The translations under genes were made by a program, and so were the position numbers. Below the pieces are notes generated by a model. That model saw only the letters and a program-made list of their open reading frames with translations, did not search any database and was not told the origin of the DNA. Positions 35,446-45,142 of a stretch of DNA of 64,000 bases are shown piece by piece (within the stretch, counting starts at the first letter, position 1; every line of letters begins with the position of its first letter). Source of the stretch: Vibrio amylolyticus. GTDB taxonomy: Bacteria; Pseudomonadota; Gammaproteobacteria; Enterobacterales; Vibrionaceae. The stretch covers positions 124,001 through 188,000 of the forward strand of contig NZ_JAJHVV010000003.1 of assembly GCF_023145695.1 (NCBI RefSeq). The letters are read 5' to 3'.

Positions 35446-37038
35446 TTAATGGCCGCTAGCTACAGCCGATTCTGCAGCACTCGCTGAATTATGAGTTATC
35501 CAACCCATATCGTAAAAATAGGCAGTCATTGGTTCAACAAAGAAGATGATACCAATTAAGCCTACAACAGCGAGGACGATGGTGTAGGGTAGCGCCATAA
35601 TCACCATTTGGCCGTACGAAAGTCGTATTAGAGGTGCTAATGCCGATGTTAATAAGAAAAGGAATGCTGCTTGACCATTTGGTGTCGCGACCGATGGAAG
35701 GTTGGTTCCTGTATTAATCGCTACGGCAAGTAAGTCAAATTGATCGCGAGTAATCATACCGTTCACTAGCGCATCTTTTACTTCGTTGATGTAGACCGTG
35801 CCGACAAACACATTATCCGAAACCATAGAGAGCAAGCCGTTAGCCACATAGAACAGAGCAAGCTGAGTATTCTTGTCTTCAACGTGCAATACCGCGTCGA
35901 TAACTGGCTTAAAGAGCTCTTGATCGATAATGACGGCAACAATAGAGAAAAATACGGTCAGTAGCGCGGTGAATGGCAATGCTTCTTCAAATGCCTTGCC
36001 TAAAGAGTGCTCTTCAATCACACCATTAAATGCGGTTGCAAGAATGATCACTGAAAGGCCGATTAATCCAACAGCAGCAAGGTGTAAAGCTAGTCCAACG
36101 ATCAACCATACCGCGATAGCGCCTTGTACCCATAGTTTTGCTACGTCTTGTTGAGTGCGACGTTCACGCTCTTCTGTATCGAAATCTACAAGTATTTTTC
36201 GTACGTTATCAGGCAATTCAGCACCGTAACCAAAGACTTTAAATTTCTCGACTAAAACACTGGTGATCAAACCACAAATAAAGACAGGGAACGTCACCGG
36301 TGACATGCGGATAATAAACTCACCAAATAGCCAACCTGCTTGATCGGCAATGATAAGGTTTTGAGGTTCGCCTACCATTGTCATTACACCGCCTAACGCA
36401 GTACCAACACCAGCGTGCATAAGTAGAGAACGAAGGAATGAACGGTAGTTTTCTAGATCGTCTCGCGTAAGCTCCGACAATTGATCATCTTGAGTATGGT
36501 CATGTGAACTTGTTGACCCTTTTCCTGAAGCGACTTTATGGTAAATCGAGTAAAACCCAACAGCAACGCTAATAATCACGGCAATAACGGTTAGCGCATC
36601 TAGGAAAGCTGAAAGGAAAGCTGCAGCAAAACAAAACGCGACCGATAGCATGGGTTTCGAGCGTATGCCTAATAGGATTTTTGTAAACATGAAGAGCAAA
36701 AGGTTCTTCATAAAGTAAATACCGGCGACCATAAAGATCAGCAGCAGTAGCACTTCAATATTAGCCACGAGCTCATGTTTAACTTGTGCGGGGCTTGTCA
36801 TTCCAATGGCGATGGCTTGAATGGCAAGTAACCCTCCAGGTTGAAGAGGATAGCATTTCAATGCCATTGCTAGTGTGAATATAAATTCAATAACTAATAG
36901 CCATCCAGCAACGAATGGATTAATAAGAAAAAATACAAACGGGTTAATAACTAGAAATGAAATAATGGCAACTTTGTACCAGTCAGGCGCTTTACCTAGA
37001 AAATTCTTAATAAGCGCTTTTCCGAGCGACATCGGCAT
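35446..37038 (-). CDS. nhaB: Na+/H+ antiporter NhaB
   Basis: The 530-residue membrane antiporter begins [20 protein letters not shown] and contains [38 protein letters not shown] and [16 protein letters not shown], closely matching NhaB of E. coli and Vibrio. It exports sodium in exchange for protons, important in marine or alkaline conditions. It is adjacent to and divergent from fadR, the same neighbour as in E. coli. Two Met starts, two codons apart, are possible. Confidence 0.95.
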   Translation of the reverse strand: MPMSLGKALIKNFLGKAPDWYKVAIISFLVINPFVFFLINPFVAGWLLVIEFIFTLAMALKCYPLQPGGLLAIQAIAIGMTSPAQVKHELVANIEVLLLLIFMVAGIYFMKNLLLFMFTKILLGIRSKPMLSVAFCFAAAFLSAFLDALTVIAVIISVAVGFYSIYHKVASGKGSTSSHDHTQDDQLSELTRDDLENYRSFLRSLLMHAGVGTALGGVMTMVGEPQNLIIADQAGWLFGEFIIRMSPVTFPVFICGLITSVLVEKFKVFGYGAELPDNVRKILVDFDTEERERRTQQDVAKLWVQGAIAVWLIVGLALHLAAVGLIGLSVIILATAFNGVIEEHSLGKAFEEALPFTALLTVFFSIVAVIIDQELFKPVIDAVLHVEDKNTQLALFYVANGLLSMVSDNVFVGTVYINEVKDALVNGMITRDQFDLLAVAINTGTNLPSVATPNGQAAFLFLLTSALAPLIRLSYGQMVIMALPYTIVLAVVGLIGIIFFVEPMTAYFYDMGWITHNSASAAESAVASGH

Positions 37039-37661
37039 GGAGAATACTCTTTAATGTTGTTTATGAACGGATGTGGTAGCGAGCTAGCATTCATATTAAC
37101 CAAATATGTAAAAAACATTCGGTCCAACAGTGACTTAGTAAAACAACAATATCGTAACAAATTTGTGGCCTTGCCAAGTCACTCCCTGAGAACGACAAGC
37201 ACTATTAACTACGACCGCAACTCTACTCTCACGATATTTATAGTCAATAAGAAAGTCTCACTGAAAGTAACATTTGGATACATTTCACCAGAAACGCGAT
37301 CTACGTAGGTCAATTTGGTTTATTTTGTTAATGTCATGTTAATTGGTGCGGTGTTGGGGTGTTTATACTTATTTAGAGGTAGTTATTGATGTGATTTTTG
37401 AATCATTAACGTAACGATTGGTCGTGTCTATTTCTCGTTTCAGTAATACCAGTCAATGCGAGTGTTAACTAAATATGCAAAAACTATGTTGTTTGATACA
37501 AAACTGACTCCAAGTAACCAAAGTTACAATTACCACGTGGCTGAGTAAAAACTCTAAACGCAAGGCTGAGCCAGTTTTCTATCTCTTTGTTTCCGAACCC
37601 ATTGAACTAGTGGTATGATGAGTAATATTAGACACAATAAAATAGAACGAGAAAGTACCTA
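37039..37661. other. Divergent nhaB-fadR intergenic region
   Basis: 623 AT-rich bases without a convincing gene. The only ORF (37054-37308, plus) has no recognisable family and a poor start context. A palindrome TGATT-N4-AATCA occurs near 37392. The extended -10 of the fadR promoter is at the right end (see next entry). Confidence 0.5.
37591..37619 (+). promoter_or_regulatory. Predicted fadR promoter (extended -10)
   Basis: TGGTATGAT at 37611-37619 is a good extended -10 (TGN-TATGAT), with only a weak -35 (TTCCGA at 37591, 17-bp spacer). Transcription would start near 37626, about 36 bases before the fadR ATG. Confidence 0.5.
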
Positions 37662-38501
37662 ATGGTCATTAAGGCTAAAAGCCCAGCAGGATTTGCAGAA
37701 AAATATATCATTGAAAGTATATGGAACGGCCGTTTTCCACCTGGTTCCATTTTACCAGCTGAACGCGAGCTTTCGGAACTTATTGGTGTTACCCGTACTA
37801 CGTTAAGAGAAGTCTTACAACGATTAGCGCGTGATGGTTGGCTAACAATTCAACATGGTAAGCCAACGAAGGTTAATCAATTTATGGAAACGTCAGGTTT
37901 GCATATCTTGGACACGTTAATGACCCTCGATGCTGACAATGCAACGTTGATTGTTGAAGACTTATTAGCTGCTCGTACTAATATCAGCCCAATCTTTATG
38001 CGTTATGCATTTAAAGCTAATAAAGAAGGGTCAGAAAAAACCATCACCTCTGTTATGGAGTCTTGCCAGGCGCTCGTTGAAGCCAGCGATTGGGATGAGT
38101 TCATGGCAACATCACCATACGCGGACAAAATACGCCAACATGTAAAAGATGATGGTGAGAAAGATGAAGCGAAGCGACAAGAGATCTTATTAGCTCGTAC
38201 CTTTAATTTCTACGATTATATGTTGTTCCAGCGTTTGGCTTTTCATTCAGGGAATAAGATCTACGGACTTATATTCAACGGCGTGAAAAAGCTGTATGAC
38301 CGTGTAGGTAGCTATTATTTCTCAAACCCTGAAGCGCGTAAGCTAGCGATGGATTTCTATTCTCAGTTGTTGGAAATCTGTGAAAGTGGCGATCGTGAGA
38401 AATTACCATTAGTGATACGTCATTATGGAATGGAAAGTGCTCAAATTTGGAACCAAATGAAAATGACACTGCCGACCAACTTCACTGAAGATGATAGTTA
38501 A
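37662..38501 (+). CDS. fadR: Fatty acid metabolism regulator FadR, Vibrio long form
   Basis: The 279-residue GntR-family regulator has a winged HTH ([40 protein letters not shown]) and a helical acyl-CoA-binding domain ([24 protein letters not shown]). E. coli FadR has 239 residues; Vibrio FadR carries a roughly 40-residue insertion, known in V. cholerae to create a second acyl-CoA site. Here the extra stretch lies around residues 140-180 ([20 protein letters not shown] and following). It represses beta-oxidation and activates fatty acid synthesis genes. Confidence 0.95.
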   Translation: MVIKAKSPAGFAEKYIIESIWNGRFPPGSILPAERELSELIGVTRTTLREVLQRLARDGWLTIQHGKPTKVNQFMETSGLHILDTLMTLDADNATLIVEDLLAARTNISPIFMRYAFKANKEGSEKTITSVMESCQALVEASDWDEFMATSPYADKIRQHVKDDGEKDEAKRQEILLARTFNFYDYMLFQRLAFHSGNKIYGLIFNGVKKLYDRVGSYYFSNPEARKLAMDFYSQLLEICESGDREKLPLVIRHYGMESAQIWNQMKMTLPTNFTEDDS

Positions 38502-38547
38502 CTTCGATTTGTAATCGAAATAAAAGGTTAACCAACTATTAAATAAT

Positions 38548-38574
38548 AAAGCCCTAATGAGTTAGGGCTTTTTT
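38548..38574. terminator. Terminator between fadR and the DUF1887 gene
   Basis: AAAGCCCTAA (38548-38557) pairs with TTAGGGCTTT (38562-38571) around TGAG, with further T to 38574; A/T flanks suggest it works for both facing genes. Confidence 0.88.
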
Positions 38575-38591
38575 GTTACTGATTTTGGTGG

Positions 38592-39758
38592 TTATAGTTG
38601 TAACTCTTCATCACCACCTGCACCCTGAAACCAAATTCTCAAATGATGCTTTAAATTCTTTAACTCTTCAGGACCAATCAAAGCAAGACCCAGATCTTCG
38701 GCGCGAGTTATATCGTTATGACGAAGTGGACGGAAACTGACGAGCATTGCGCGCGCCTGTAAGCCGCCTAACAGGTCTCTGAGAGACTCTAGCTTGTAAA
38801 GAGTATCATCGCCGTCATCTCGCATTCCTTTCGTCTTACACTCGATTATATGGAGCTTATTGTTCACAACCGAAGCGACATCCAGTTCATTTCGTACTTC
38901 TCGCTCTCCGAGTTGGCGATAAACTTGAACGTTAAGAGAACGATCTTGAATGGTCGGCATATCGTCTTGAATCTGTTTTACCGTGCTGTGAACCAGCGTT
39001 TCAAGCCATTCCCCGTTTGAAAATCGTCTAGCATCTTCACTAATAAATGTAAGAACACCGTTGTTGTAGGTCGCAATCTCAGCATCAACAAGGTCGCTGA
39101 GTAACATGTTTAGCTCTTTGTACCCTTGTTGCTTTTCGGATAGGGCCACATCAAGCTTTTGTTCTTTTCGGCAAGTTGTCGCAAGGTAATTTAGCGTAGC
39201 TAAGCCAGGCCCTAGCTCTAAAGCATTGCTCGCCCATCGCTCACCAAGTTGGTAAAGCGTTTGATCGAGTTGGGGGGGAAGTTCAAATTCATTAAATTCC
39301 CCTCTAGCGCCAAAAATAGTTAAATAGTCTGCAATAGTTATATGATCTTGAACTTGAGTGTCTTCTTTAGTCTCAGGATATAGCCAACATAATTTGTCAC
39401 TGTTCGGTTCAACCACAAAAATAGGCCAGTGGTAAGTACGAAACACTTCGTAAACAGAAAGTAGGCGATGTCTTAACCCGCAACTAGCGTTGAGTTTTAC
39501 TTCTTCACCTCGTGTCTTTAGATCTTCGGCAAGTACTTGCACAGCTTCTTTAATTAAGCCGGTGTTCACAACAGAAGGAATCTCAAAAAATTCTGAAGTG
39601 ATGGAGCGTTGTTCAAGTACAGTATGCAAGCGGAGGTATGCAGCTTCTTGTGTTTTGTCGCCGATAAAAATGATGTGCGAACTAATACTTCGATGATCGA
39701 GCAGTGGGGTTACAAGACGGACAGGGTCCTGATCGATGATCCCAACATGAACTGCCAT
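38592..39758 (-). CDS. CARF-domain nuclease, DUF1887 (VC1899/Card1/Can2-type)
   Basis: The 388-residue protein has an N-terminal Rossmann-like CARF domain (about 1-150; HVGIIDQDPVRLVTPLLDHR, LNASCGLRHRLLSVYE), a middle helical/winged part (about 160-245) and a C-terminal PD-(D/E)XK nuclease. The nuclease active-site residues are visible: E253 in GEWLETLV, D293 in RNELDVASV, and E306-C-K308 in HIIECKTKG. It closely matches the family whose structure was solved for V. cholerae VC1899. Relatives in type III CRISPR systems (Card1, Can2) are switched on by cyclic oligoadenylates to cut single-stranded DNA and RNA. Here there is no cas gene or CRISPR array in the window; the neighbours are fadR and a chemoreceptor. 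All catalytic residues appear intact. Confidence 0.9.
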   Translation of the reverse strand: MAVHVGIIDQDPVRLVTPLLDHRSISSHIIFIGDKTQEAAYLRLHTVLEQRSITSEFFEIPSVVNTGLIKEAVQVLAEDLKTRGEEVKLNASCGLRHRLLSVYEVFRTYHWPIFVVEPNSDKLCWLYPETKEDTQVQDHITIADYLTIFGARGEFNEFELPPQLDQTLYQLGERWASNALELGPGLATLNYLATTCRKEQKLDVALSEKQQGYKELNMLLSDLVDAEIATYNNGVLTFISEDARRFSNGEWLETLVHSTVKQIQDDMPTIQDRSLNVQVYRQLGEREVRNELDVASVVNNKLHIIECKTKGMRDDGDDTLYKLESLRDLLGGLQARAMLVSFRPLRHNDITRAEDLGLALIGPEELKNLKHHLRIWFQGAGGDEELQL

Positions 39759-39843
39759 AACTATTCCTCATGTTCGGCTTGCAATAAAGATTGGGAAATA
39801 AGGCATTGCAAGCCATATCATTAAGATATGACGATGAACACAT

Positions 39844-39884
39844 AAAAAAACAAGGGCGACCTTAAATTAAAGTCGCCCTTTTCT
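39844..39884 (-). terminator. Terminator after the MCP gene
   Basis: A 9-bp stem AAGGGCGAC/GTCGCCCTT (39852-39860 with 39872-39880) and an 11-nt loop; on the minus strand it is followed by TTGTTTTTTT. Confidence 0.85.
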
Positions 39885-39929
39885 TATGTTTTGTTTAGAG
39901 AGTGTCGTTTGTTCTAACGAGTTTTCTCT

Positions 39930-41921
39930 CTATAGCTTGAAGCGATGAACTAATTCACCTTGTTGACTTGCTAGACGAGTCAAGCTCGCACTGGTTTCCG
40001 CAATCTCAGACATTGCTTGATAGCTCGTATCGGCAATCAGGTTAATCTCTTCTATATTTCTTGCGATCTCTGATGTTGTTTCGTTTTGCTCACCGGCCGC
40101 TTGAGAAATATGAGTACTCATGTGGCTGATTTCTAGGATCAGTGCTTGAATCTCTTCCATTGCGCTATTGGCATTAGACGCTTGCTCGACGGAAAGCTCC
40201 ATATCATTTTTACAACTTTCAATCACTTTGCTCGCAGAAGAGGAGCTACTTTGTAGATTGCCAATCATGCTTTCAATTTCGCTCGTAGATTCAGTTGTAC
40301 GCTGTGCGAGAACTCGAACTTCATCCGCGACAACAGCGAACCCTCTTCCTTGTTCTCCAGCTCGTGCTGCTTCAATCGCTGCGTTCAAAGCCAACAAATT
40401 GGTTTGCTCTGCGATATTTCGAATAACATCCAGAATAGACCCTATTTGGCTGCTCATTCTCTGCAAGTCACCTACGGCCTCTACTGATTGGTTCAGTCGA
40501 GTTTCGAGTTGATTGATTGTTGATATGTTGGTGCTCATGATCTGGCGACCGGACTCGGAAGCGGTCTCGACTTGTTGTACCATCTGTTGAGAGCTTTGGG
40601 CACTTTGAGCGACTTCCTGTACCGAGTGCGCCATTTCAGTCATCGCCGTTGCTACGTTAGAGGTTTGCTCACGTTGTGAATTCAGCTGGCCTTGTGCTTG
40701 TGTGGATGTTGACTGGTTGGTGTTGGCGGTACTTGTTAGGTTGTCAGACGCGTCATTTAGCTCCACAAGGATATTGTGTAGGTTGTCTGCAAGTGAATTG
40801 ATGTGACCACTCACTCGACTAAATTCATTGTTATAACGAATATCGATCCGCTGAGTCATATCCCCTTCGGTGAGGCTCTCAAGGGTTTTTAGAATGCGGG
40901 TTAGTGGTTCACGAACGCTTTGAGCAATGTGGTAACCGATAGCGGTAGCGAAGATAACAACAATCGCGCAAATAACGATGGCTTTGATAAAGCCTTGGTT
41001 ATAAACCTCTCCGGCTTCAGTTAATGAGTTGTTGAGTTTGTCTGATGCTGTGACGTTGAATGAGTCGAGTATTACCATCGCGTTATCGACTTCAACAGCC
41101 AGGTTTGCAATGTTCTCGTAAAGCGCAGTTCTAGCCATTAAGTAGTTATTATGCTGGTCAAGTACGCCGCCTTTTTGACCGACGTCGCGGCTAAAGTTAT
41201 CAACTGATTCTTGGAATACTTTTTTTAGTTCGGGCATTTGTGACGTTAGGCCACGGTACGCGTAGTTTAAGTGAGTGACCGCTTTCTTGTTTTTGGCTAC
41301 GGCTTTATTTACAAACTCCACATCAGAACTAGCCAGTGCATCAGAAGTGATCACCTCGGCATCTTTTAGTTTAATGAAGTAGCTCTTTGCCATAACTTTA
41401 ACTGAAATGCTGCTTTGGTCATCAACATACTCTTTCATGCCCGTGCTAAGTTCAGAGTGAAGGCGTTGGAATTGTCGAGTTGATTCTTGTACTTGTGCTT
41501 GTGCAGCGAACATCGCCTCGTAGTTATTCATAGCTTCGGTTGCTTCTGAAAAGTAACGTGCTTCCATGACTTTTAGTTGCTCGATATTGTCGGTAAGGGT
41601 TGCCTCATTAGCACTTGCAGTTTGAAGTTGAGCGAAGGTTTCTTCAAAACGAGTTTTAGCTTGAGCGAATTCATCACGCATTGCTGCCATACGCTCGGTA
41701 TTTTGCGTCGTAAGGAAGTCCTTAAAAGATTTATCAGCCGAAAGAAGTTGAACAGCAGTTTGATTGGAGGTCGATACTAAAGGTAACGATACTTTGGATA
41801 CGGATTCAAAATTGCTGTGGATCTGACTCATACCATTGAGCATTAGTACGGTTATAACGGCGAACATAATGATGATGAGAGTAAACCCTCCATACATCCT
41901 TCTAATGACTGATCCTTTCAT
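39930..41921 (-). CDS. Methyl-accepting chemotaxis protein
   Basis: About 663 residues from the ATG at 41921 (RBS GGGAG); the longer reading from 41945 is unlikely. It has an N-terminal membrane span ([19 protein letters not shown]), a long helical periplasmic sensor (about 35-310, rich in Ala/Glu/Gln helices), a second span ([20 protein letters not shown]), and a HAMP region. The signalling hairpin has its tip at about residues 500-530 ([20 protein letters not shown]). The ligand is unknown. It stands alone, divergent from hinT. Confidence 0.92.
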   Translation of the reverse strand: MKGSVIRRMYGGFTLIIIMFAVITVLMLNGMSQIHSNFESVSKVSLPLVSTSNQTAVQLLSADKSFKDFLTTQNTERMAAMRDEFAQAKTRFEETFAQLQTASANEATLTDNIEQLKVMEARYFSEATEAMNNYEAMFAAQAQVQESTRQFQRLHSELSTGMKEYVDDQSSISVKVMAKSYFIKLKDAEVITSDALASSDVEFVNKAVAKNKKAVTHLNYAYRGLTSQMPELKKVFQESVDNFSRDVGQKGGVLDQHNNYLMARTALYENIANLAVEVDNAMVILDSFNVTASDKLNNSLTEAGEVYNQGFIKAIVICAIVVIFATAIGYHIAQSVREPLTRILKTLESLTEGDMTQRIDIRYNNEFSRVSGHINSLADNLHNILVELNDASDNLTSTANTNQSTSTQAQGQLNSQREQTSNVATAMTEMAHSVQEVAQSAQSSQQMVQQVETASESGRQIMSTNISTINQLETRLNQSVEAVGDLQRMSSQIGSILDVIRNIAEQTNLLALNAAIEAARAGEQGRGFAVVADEVRVLAQRTTESTSEIESMIGNLQSSSSSASKVIESCKNDMELSVEQASNANSAMEEIQALILEISHMSTHISQAAGEQNETTSEIARNIEEINLIADTSYQAMSEIAETSASLTRLASQQGELVHRFKL

Positions 41922-42035
41922 GCTTATCTCCCAAAGTGTACACAAATGGCCAAAGGCCTAAAATTAACAAAATTATCATTATTGTATTGAGGATAAGGTA
42001 CACGTTTATTGACGAGTAAGACAAAATCAATTTTC

Positions 42036-42072
42036 AAGTCAATTTCTTTTTGATAAATGTTAAGTCAATTTC
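42036..42072. repeat. 11-bp direct repeat upstream of hinT/MCP
   Basis: AAGTCAATTTC occurs at 42036-42046 and 42062-42072, 26 bp apart, in the AT-rich divergent MCP-hinT region. It could be a pair of half sites for a regulator. No known motif recognised. Confidence 0.35.
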
Positions 42073-42185
42073 ATTTTTGGGATTTTTGGTTTTAATTGAG
42101 CTTTGAACGCTGTTAGCGCATACTGATAGCGGTTCAACTCGCTTCATAATAATAATCAGTTACATACCAATCATTGGAGTTACTC

Positions 42186-42536
42186 ATGGCTGAAGAGACC
42201 ATTTTTAGAAAGATCATCGATAAAGAAATTCCAGCAGATGTCGTTTATCAAGATGAATTAGTCACTGCTTTTAGAGACATCAATCCTCGCGCTCCAATTC
42301 ATGTGTTGATTATCCCAAATAAACTGATCCCAACAGTGAATGATATCGAAGCTGAAGATGAGTTAGTGATGGGAAGACTCTTCACGGTAGCAAAAAAGAT
42401 AGCGAAAGAGGAAGGCATTGCTCAAGATGGCTACCGTTTGATCATGAACTGTAATTCGTATGGCGGACAAGAGGTATATCACATTCACATGCACCTTGTT
42501 GGCGGAAGAGCCTTAGGTCCAATTCTACTTAGCTAG
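42186..42536 (+). CDS. hinT: HIT-family purine nucleotide hydrolase HinT
   Basis: The 116-residue protein starts at ATG 42186 (GGAG at 42175-42178), not at the TTG at 42174. It reads [22 protein letters not shown] with the histidine triad [10 protein letters not shown] near the C-terminus. It hydrolyses phosphoramidate bonds of purine nucleotides such as AMP-lysine. It heads the conserved hinT-ycfL-lpoB-thiK-ycfP run; a lipoprotein gene sits between hinT and ycfL here. Confidence 0.95.
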   Translation: MAEETIFRKIIDKEIPADVVYQDELVTAFRDINPRAPIHVLIIPNKLIPTVNDIEAEDELVMGRLFTVAKKIAKEEGIAQDGYRLIMNCNSYGGQEVYHIHMHLVGGRALGPILLS

Positions 42537-42603
42537 CGTTTCAAGCTTAGCTAGTTTCATCAACCAGGTCAGTTTCGTAGGCGTAGTTAGTTTAGGAGAG
42601 AAT

Positions 42604-43995
42604 GTGAAACGAGTGATTAAACTGACTCTCGTCTCAGTGACAGTGGCACTACTGTCGGCGTGTAGCAATATGTCGGCAGGTAATCTTTTTAGCCACTACA
42701 GTGCGCAGAACAATGGTGTTTATCAAGCGGTTAAAACCGGACAATATGAGAAAGCAGAGCAGAGGCTTCCAGAATTTGTTGCTGGAGACGTGCTCGATAA
42801 CTTAGAGAAAGGTCGTGTCCAATTTTTAGCTGAGAGTTATCAATCGAGTCACAGCAGTTTTAATGATGGTGACCGAGCTGTACGTATTCAGCAGGATAGA
42901 GCAACGATATCCGTTTCTGATTCTGCGGCAAGTCTGGCTTCACTTGCTGTGAATGATAACTTAAATAATTATTACCCAGCAGATTATGAACTTGGATTTT
43001 TGCACCTCTATTTAGGCCTTAATTATCTGCAAGATAATGATTTAGAAGCGACAACTATTGAGATGCGCCGAGCCAATCAAGTTCAAGAGAGAGCACGCCA
43101 AGACCGTCAATCTGAACTTGAATCAGCACAAAATTCAATGAAGGCTCAAGGGATATCGCCAAATGTGGGAAGTGTGTTATCAAATTACCCAGATGCAGGA
43201 AAAACCTTACAGGCTGTACAAAATGGGTATTTGCTTTATCTATCTGGGCTTATGTATGAGACTTCTCGCGAATTAAACAGTGCCTATGTGGATTACAGAC
43301 GGGCGTTGGCTGTTATGCCTGATAACCCTCAGATAATAGAAGCAACCATGCGCCTTGCTAAGCGTTTAGGTATGAGTCAGCACCTAGAGCAATTAATAGA
43401 AACTTATGGTGAGCAACAGACTCTAAAAGATGATCAAGCACGAGTGATTGTTTTACAAGAGCAAGGTGTTGTAGAAGCACTACAGAGTTGGCAGCTAACT
43501 TTACCGATTTATGACAGCCGAGGTGATGGCGCTTTGTATTCTTTAGCCTTGCCATATTACGCTAATACCACCTCAGAACGCTTTAGTTCAATGCAGCTCA
43601 ATGGGGATAGAGTAACGGAGTATCAGCTTGCAGACGTTAACTTGATGGCACAACGCGATCTTTCTGAGCGCATGCCTTCTATGGTCATCCGCCAAGCATT
43701 ACGCGTTTATGCTAAAGATCAATTGCGCAAAGAGGCAGCGCAAGGTGATGATGTAGTTAATTTGGTCTTTAATTTATGGAATACACTGACCGAACAGCCC
43801 GATACTCGCAGTTGGCAAACTCTCCCGGGAGAGGTCTACAGTAGCGGTCAAGCTGTAACTGCGGGTAAACAACAGATTGATGTTGATGGTCAGCAATATG
43901 AGTTTAATGTAGAAGCGGGTCGTACTGTCTTAGTTTGGGTTTCAAGACAAGGCGGTAGCGCGACAATATGGCATAAACAATTAGGGAGATTGTAA
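42604..43995 (+). CDS. Predicted lipoprotein with TPR-like helices (COG3014-type)
   Basis: The 463-residue protein starts at GTG 42604 behind AGGAGAG, as no ATG fits. The signal ends LLSAC (Cys20). Helical repeats follow (NNGVYQAVKTGQYEKAEQRL, YLGLNYLQDNDLEATTIEMR, YVDYRRALAVMPDNPQIIEA), then a beta-rich C-terminal part. It appears to be the COG3014 family often found before ycfL and lpoB. No biochemical function is known to me. The location with LpoB points to the cell envelope. Its stop overlaps the ycfL start by one base. Confidence 0.8.
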   Translation: MKRVIKLTLVSVTVALLSACSNMSAGNLFSHYSAQNNGVYQAVKTGQYEKAEQRLPEFVAGDVLDNLEKGRVQFLAESYQSSHSSFNDGDRAVRIQQDRATISVSDSAASLASLAVNDNLNNYYPADYELGFLHLYLGLNYLQDNDLEATTIEMRRANQVQERARQDRQSELESAQNSMKAQGISPNVGSVLSNYPDAGKTLQAVQNGYLLYLSGLMYETSRELNSAYVDYRRALAVMPDNPQIIEATMRLAKRLGMSQHLEQLIETYGEQQTLKDDQARVIVLQEQGVVEALQSWQLTLPIYDSRGDGALYSLALPYYANTTSERFSSMQLNGDRVTEYQLADVNLMAQRDLSERMPSMVIRQALRVYAKDQLRKEAAQGDDVVNLVFNLWNTLTEQPDTRSWQTLPGEVYSSGQAVTAGKQQIDVDGQQYEFNVEAGRTVLVWVSRQGGSATIWHKQLGRL

Positions 43996-44384
43996 TGAAA
44001 CAGTGGCTATTAGTTTTATGTACCGCATTAGTGGTCAGTGGATGTGCCGATAACACAGCGGGCTTAAGAGTCGATGGCTCTACTCAAAACGTTATTTTTG
44101 GAGATAATGTTTTAGGCTCTCGCTTAGTTATTGATGATATTGCAACCACACAAGTTGATGGGCACGCAAGAGGCGTTGTTCGTATCACAAGTCACTATAC
44201 GGGTGACCAACATATTCAGTACCGATTCTATTGGTATAATGATGAAGGTTTAGAGGTCAATGCTAAACTCACGCCATGGCGCAAAGCGATTGTCAGAGGT
44301 TATGAGTCTATCGCACTTTCTGAGGTTTCAGTGAATCCTAATGGGACACAATATCGAGTACAAATTCGAGAGCTTGCTCAATAG
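43995..44384 (+). CDS. ycfL: YcfL family (DUF1425) lipoprotein
   Basis: The 129-residue protein has a signal ending VVSGC (Cys17) and a small beta-rich domain: FGDNVLGSRLVIDDIAT, GVVRITSHYTGDQHIQYRFY, WYNDEGLEVNAKLTPWRKA. This is the YcfL/DUF1425 family that precedes lpoB in E. coli. Function unknown. ATG overlaps the previous stop codon (TAATG). lpoB follows after 106 bp. Confidence 0.88.
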   Translation: MKQWLLVLCTALVVSGCADNTAGLRVDGSTQNVIFGDNVLGSRLVIDDIATTQVDGHARGVVRITSHYTGDQHIQYRFYWYNDEGLEVNAKLTPWRKAIVRGYESIALSEVSVNPNGTQYRVQIRELAQ

Positions 44385-44490
44385 AACGGCTATCTTGAGT
44401 TTGATGATTTTTAGTAAGGTGAACGAGAACAGCGTTAATCGACGCTTGTTTGAAGTATAAGCTTTCTCTTAAGCAGAGAAAAAAGGGTAT

Positions 44491-45087
44491 ATGAAGATGA
44501 AAAAAAGTGTAATAGCACTACTAGGCTTAGCGGTAATTTTGGGTGGTTGTTCAAATAAAGTGAGCTACGGTGATTCACAAGCGGTAGAAACAACAACGAT
44601 CGATTTTGGTTCAACAGATCTTCAAACCATTGCTGGCGAAATGATAGACAGCATGATGATGTCTGGTTCGGTCTCTTACATCACTCAAAATGATCGTCCT
44701 ATCGTTTTTGTTGAGCGTATTAAAAACAAAACGACTGAGCATATCGATACAGAATCCATTACCGATTCTATCAGCACTAAAATGCTTAACTCTGGTAAGT
44801 TCCGTTTTGTTGACATGGACCGTGTAGAGTCTGTTCGTGAGCAACTAAACTTCCAAAATAATGATGAACTTGTTAATCAAAGCACAGCGATTCAGTTTGG
44901 TAAAATGGTTGGAGCGCAATACATGCTCTACGGTAACCTATCAAGTATTGTAAAGAACGCCGGCAGCGACAAAGACGTTTACTACAAGATGACGATGAGA
45001 CTGATGGATCTTGAAACGGGTCTTATCGAGTGGGCAGATGAAACTGAGATTCGTAAACAAGAATCGAAGAGTTTCCTCGGTTTGTAG
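44491..45087 (+). CDS. lpoB: Penicillin-binding protein activator LpoB
   Basis: The 198-residue lipoprotein has a signal ending ILGGC (Cys20) and an LpoB globular domain: FVERIKNKTTEHIDTESITDSIS, FRFVDMDRVESVREQL, GAQYMLYGNLSSIV and LMDLETGLIEWADETEI. LpoB activates PBP1b from the outer membrane. E. coli LpoB has a proline-rich flexible linker of about 50 residues between lipid and domain; here the linker is only about 20 residues with no proline-rich stretch. The start may be 44491 or 44497. It is followed by thiK, as in E. coli. Confidence 0.9.
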   Translation: MKMKKSVIALLGLAVILGGCSNKVSYGDSQAVETTTIDFGSTDLQTIAGEMIDSMMMSGSVSYITQNDRPIVFVERIKNKTTEHIDTESITDSISTKMLNSGKFRFVDMDRVESVREQLNFQNNDELVNQSTAIQFGKMVGAQYMLYGNLSSIVKNAGSDKDVYYKMTMRLMDLETGLIEWADETEIRKQESKSFLGL

Positions 45088-45142
45088 TTTCTTATTTACC
45101 GATCTAGGCTAGCTAATTAGCCTAGTACTAAAGAGGTGAGTT

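Noticed and set aside
37054..37308. 84-codon plus-strand ORF in the nhaB-fadR gap
   Set aside because: Weak start context, no signal peptide or family likeness, AT-rich intergenic DNA; probably chance.
37416..37432. Possible FadR operator upstream of fadR
   Set aside because: Only the left half (TTGGTC) matches the consensus; the right half does not, and it lies over 200 bp from the start.
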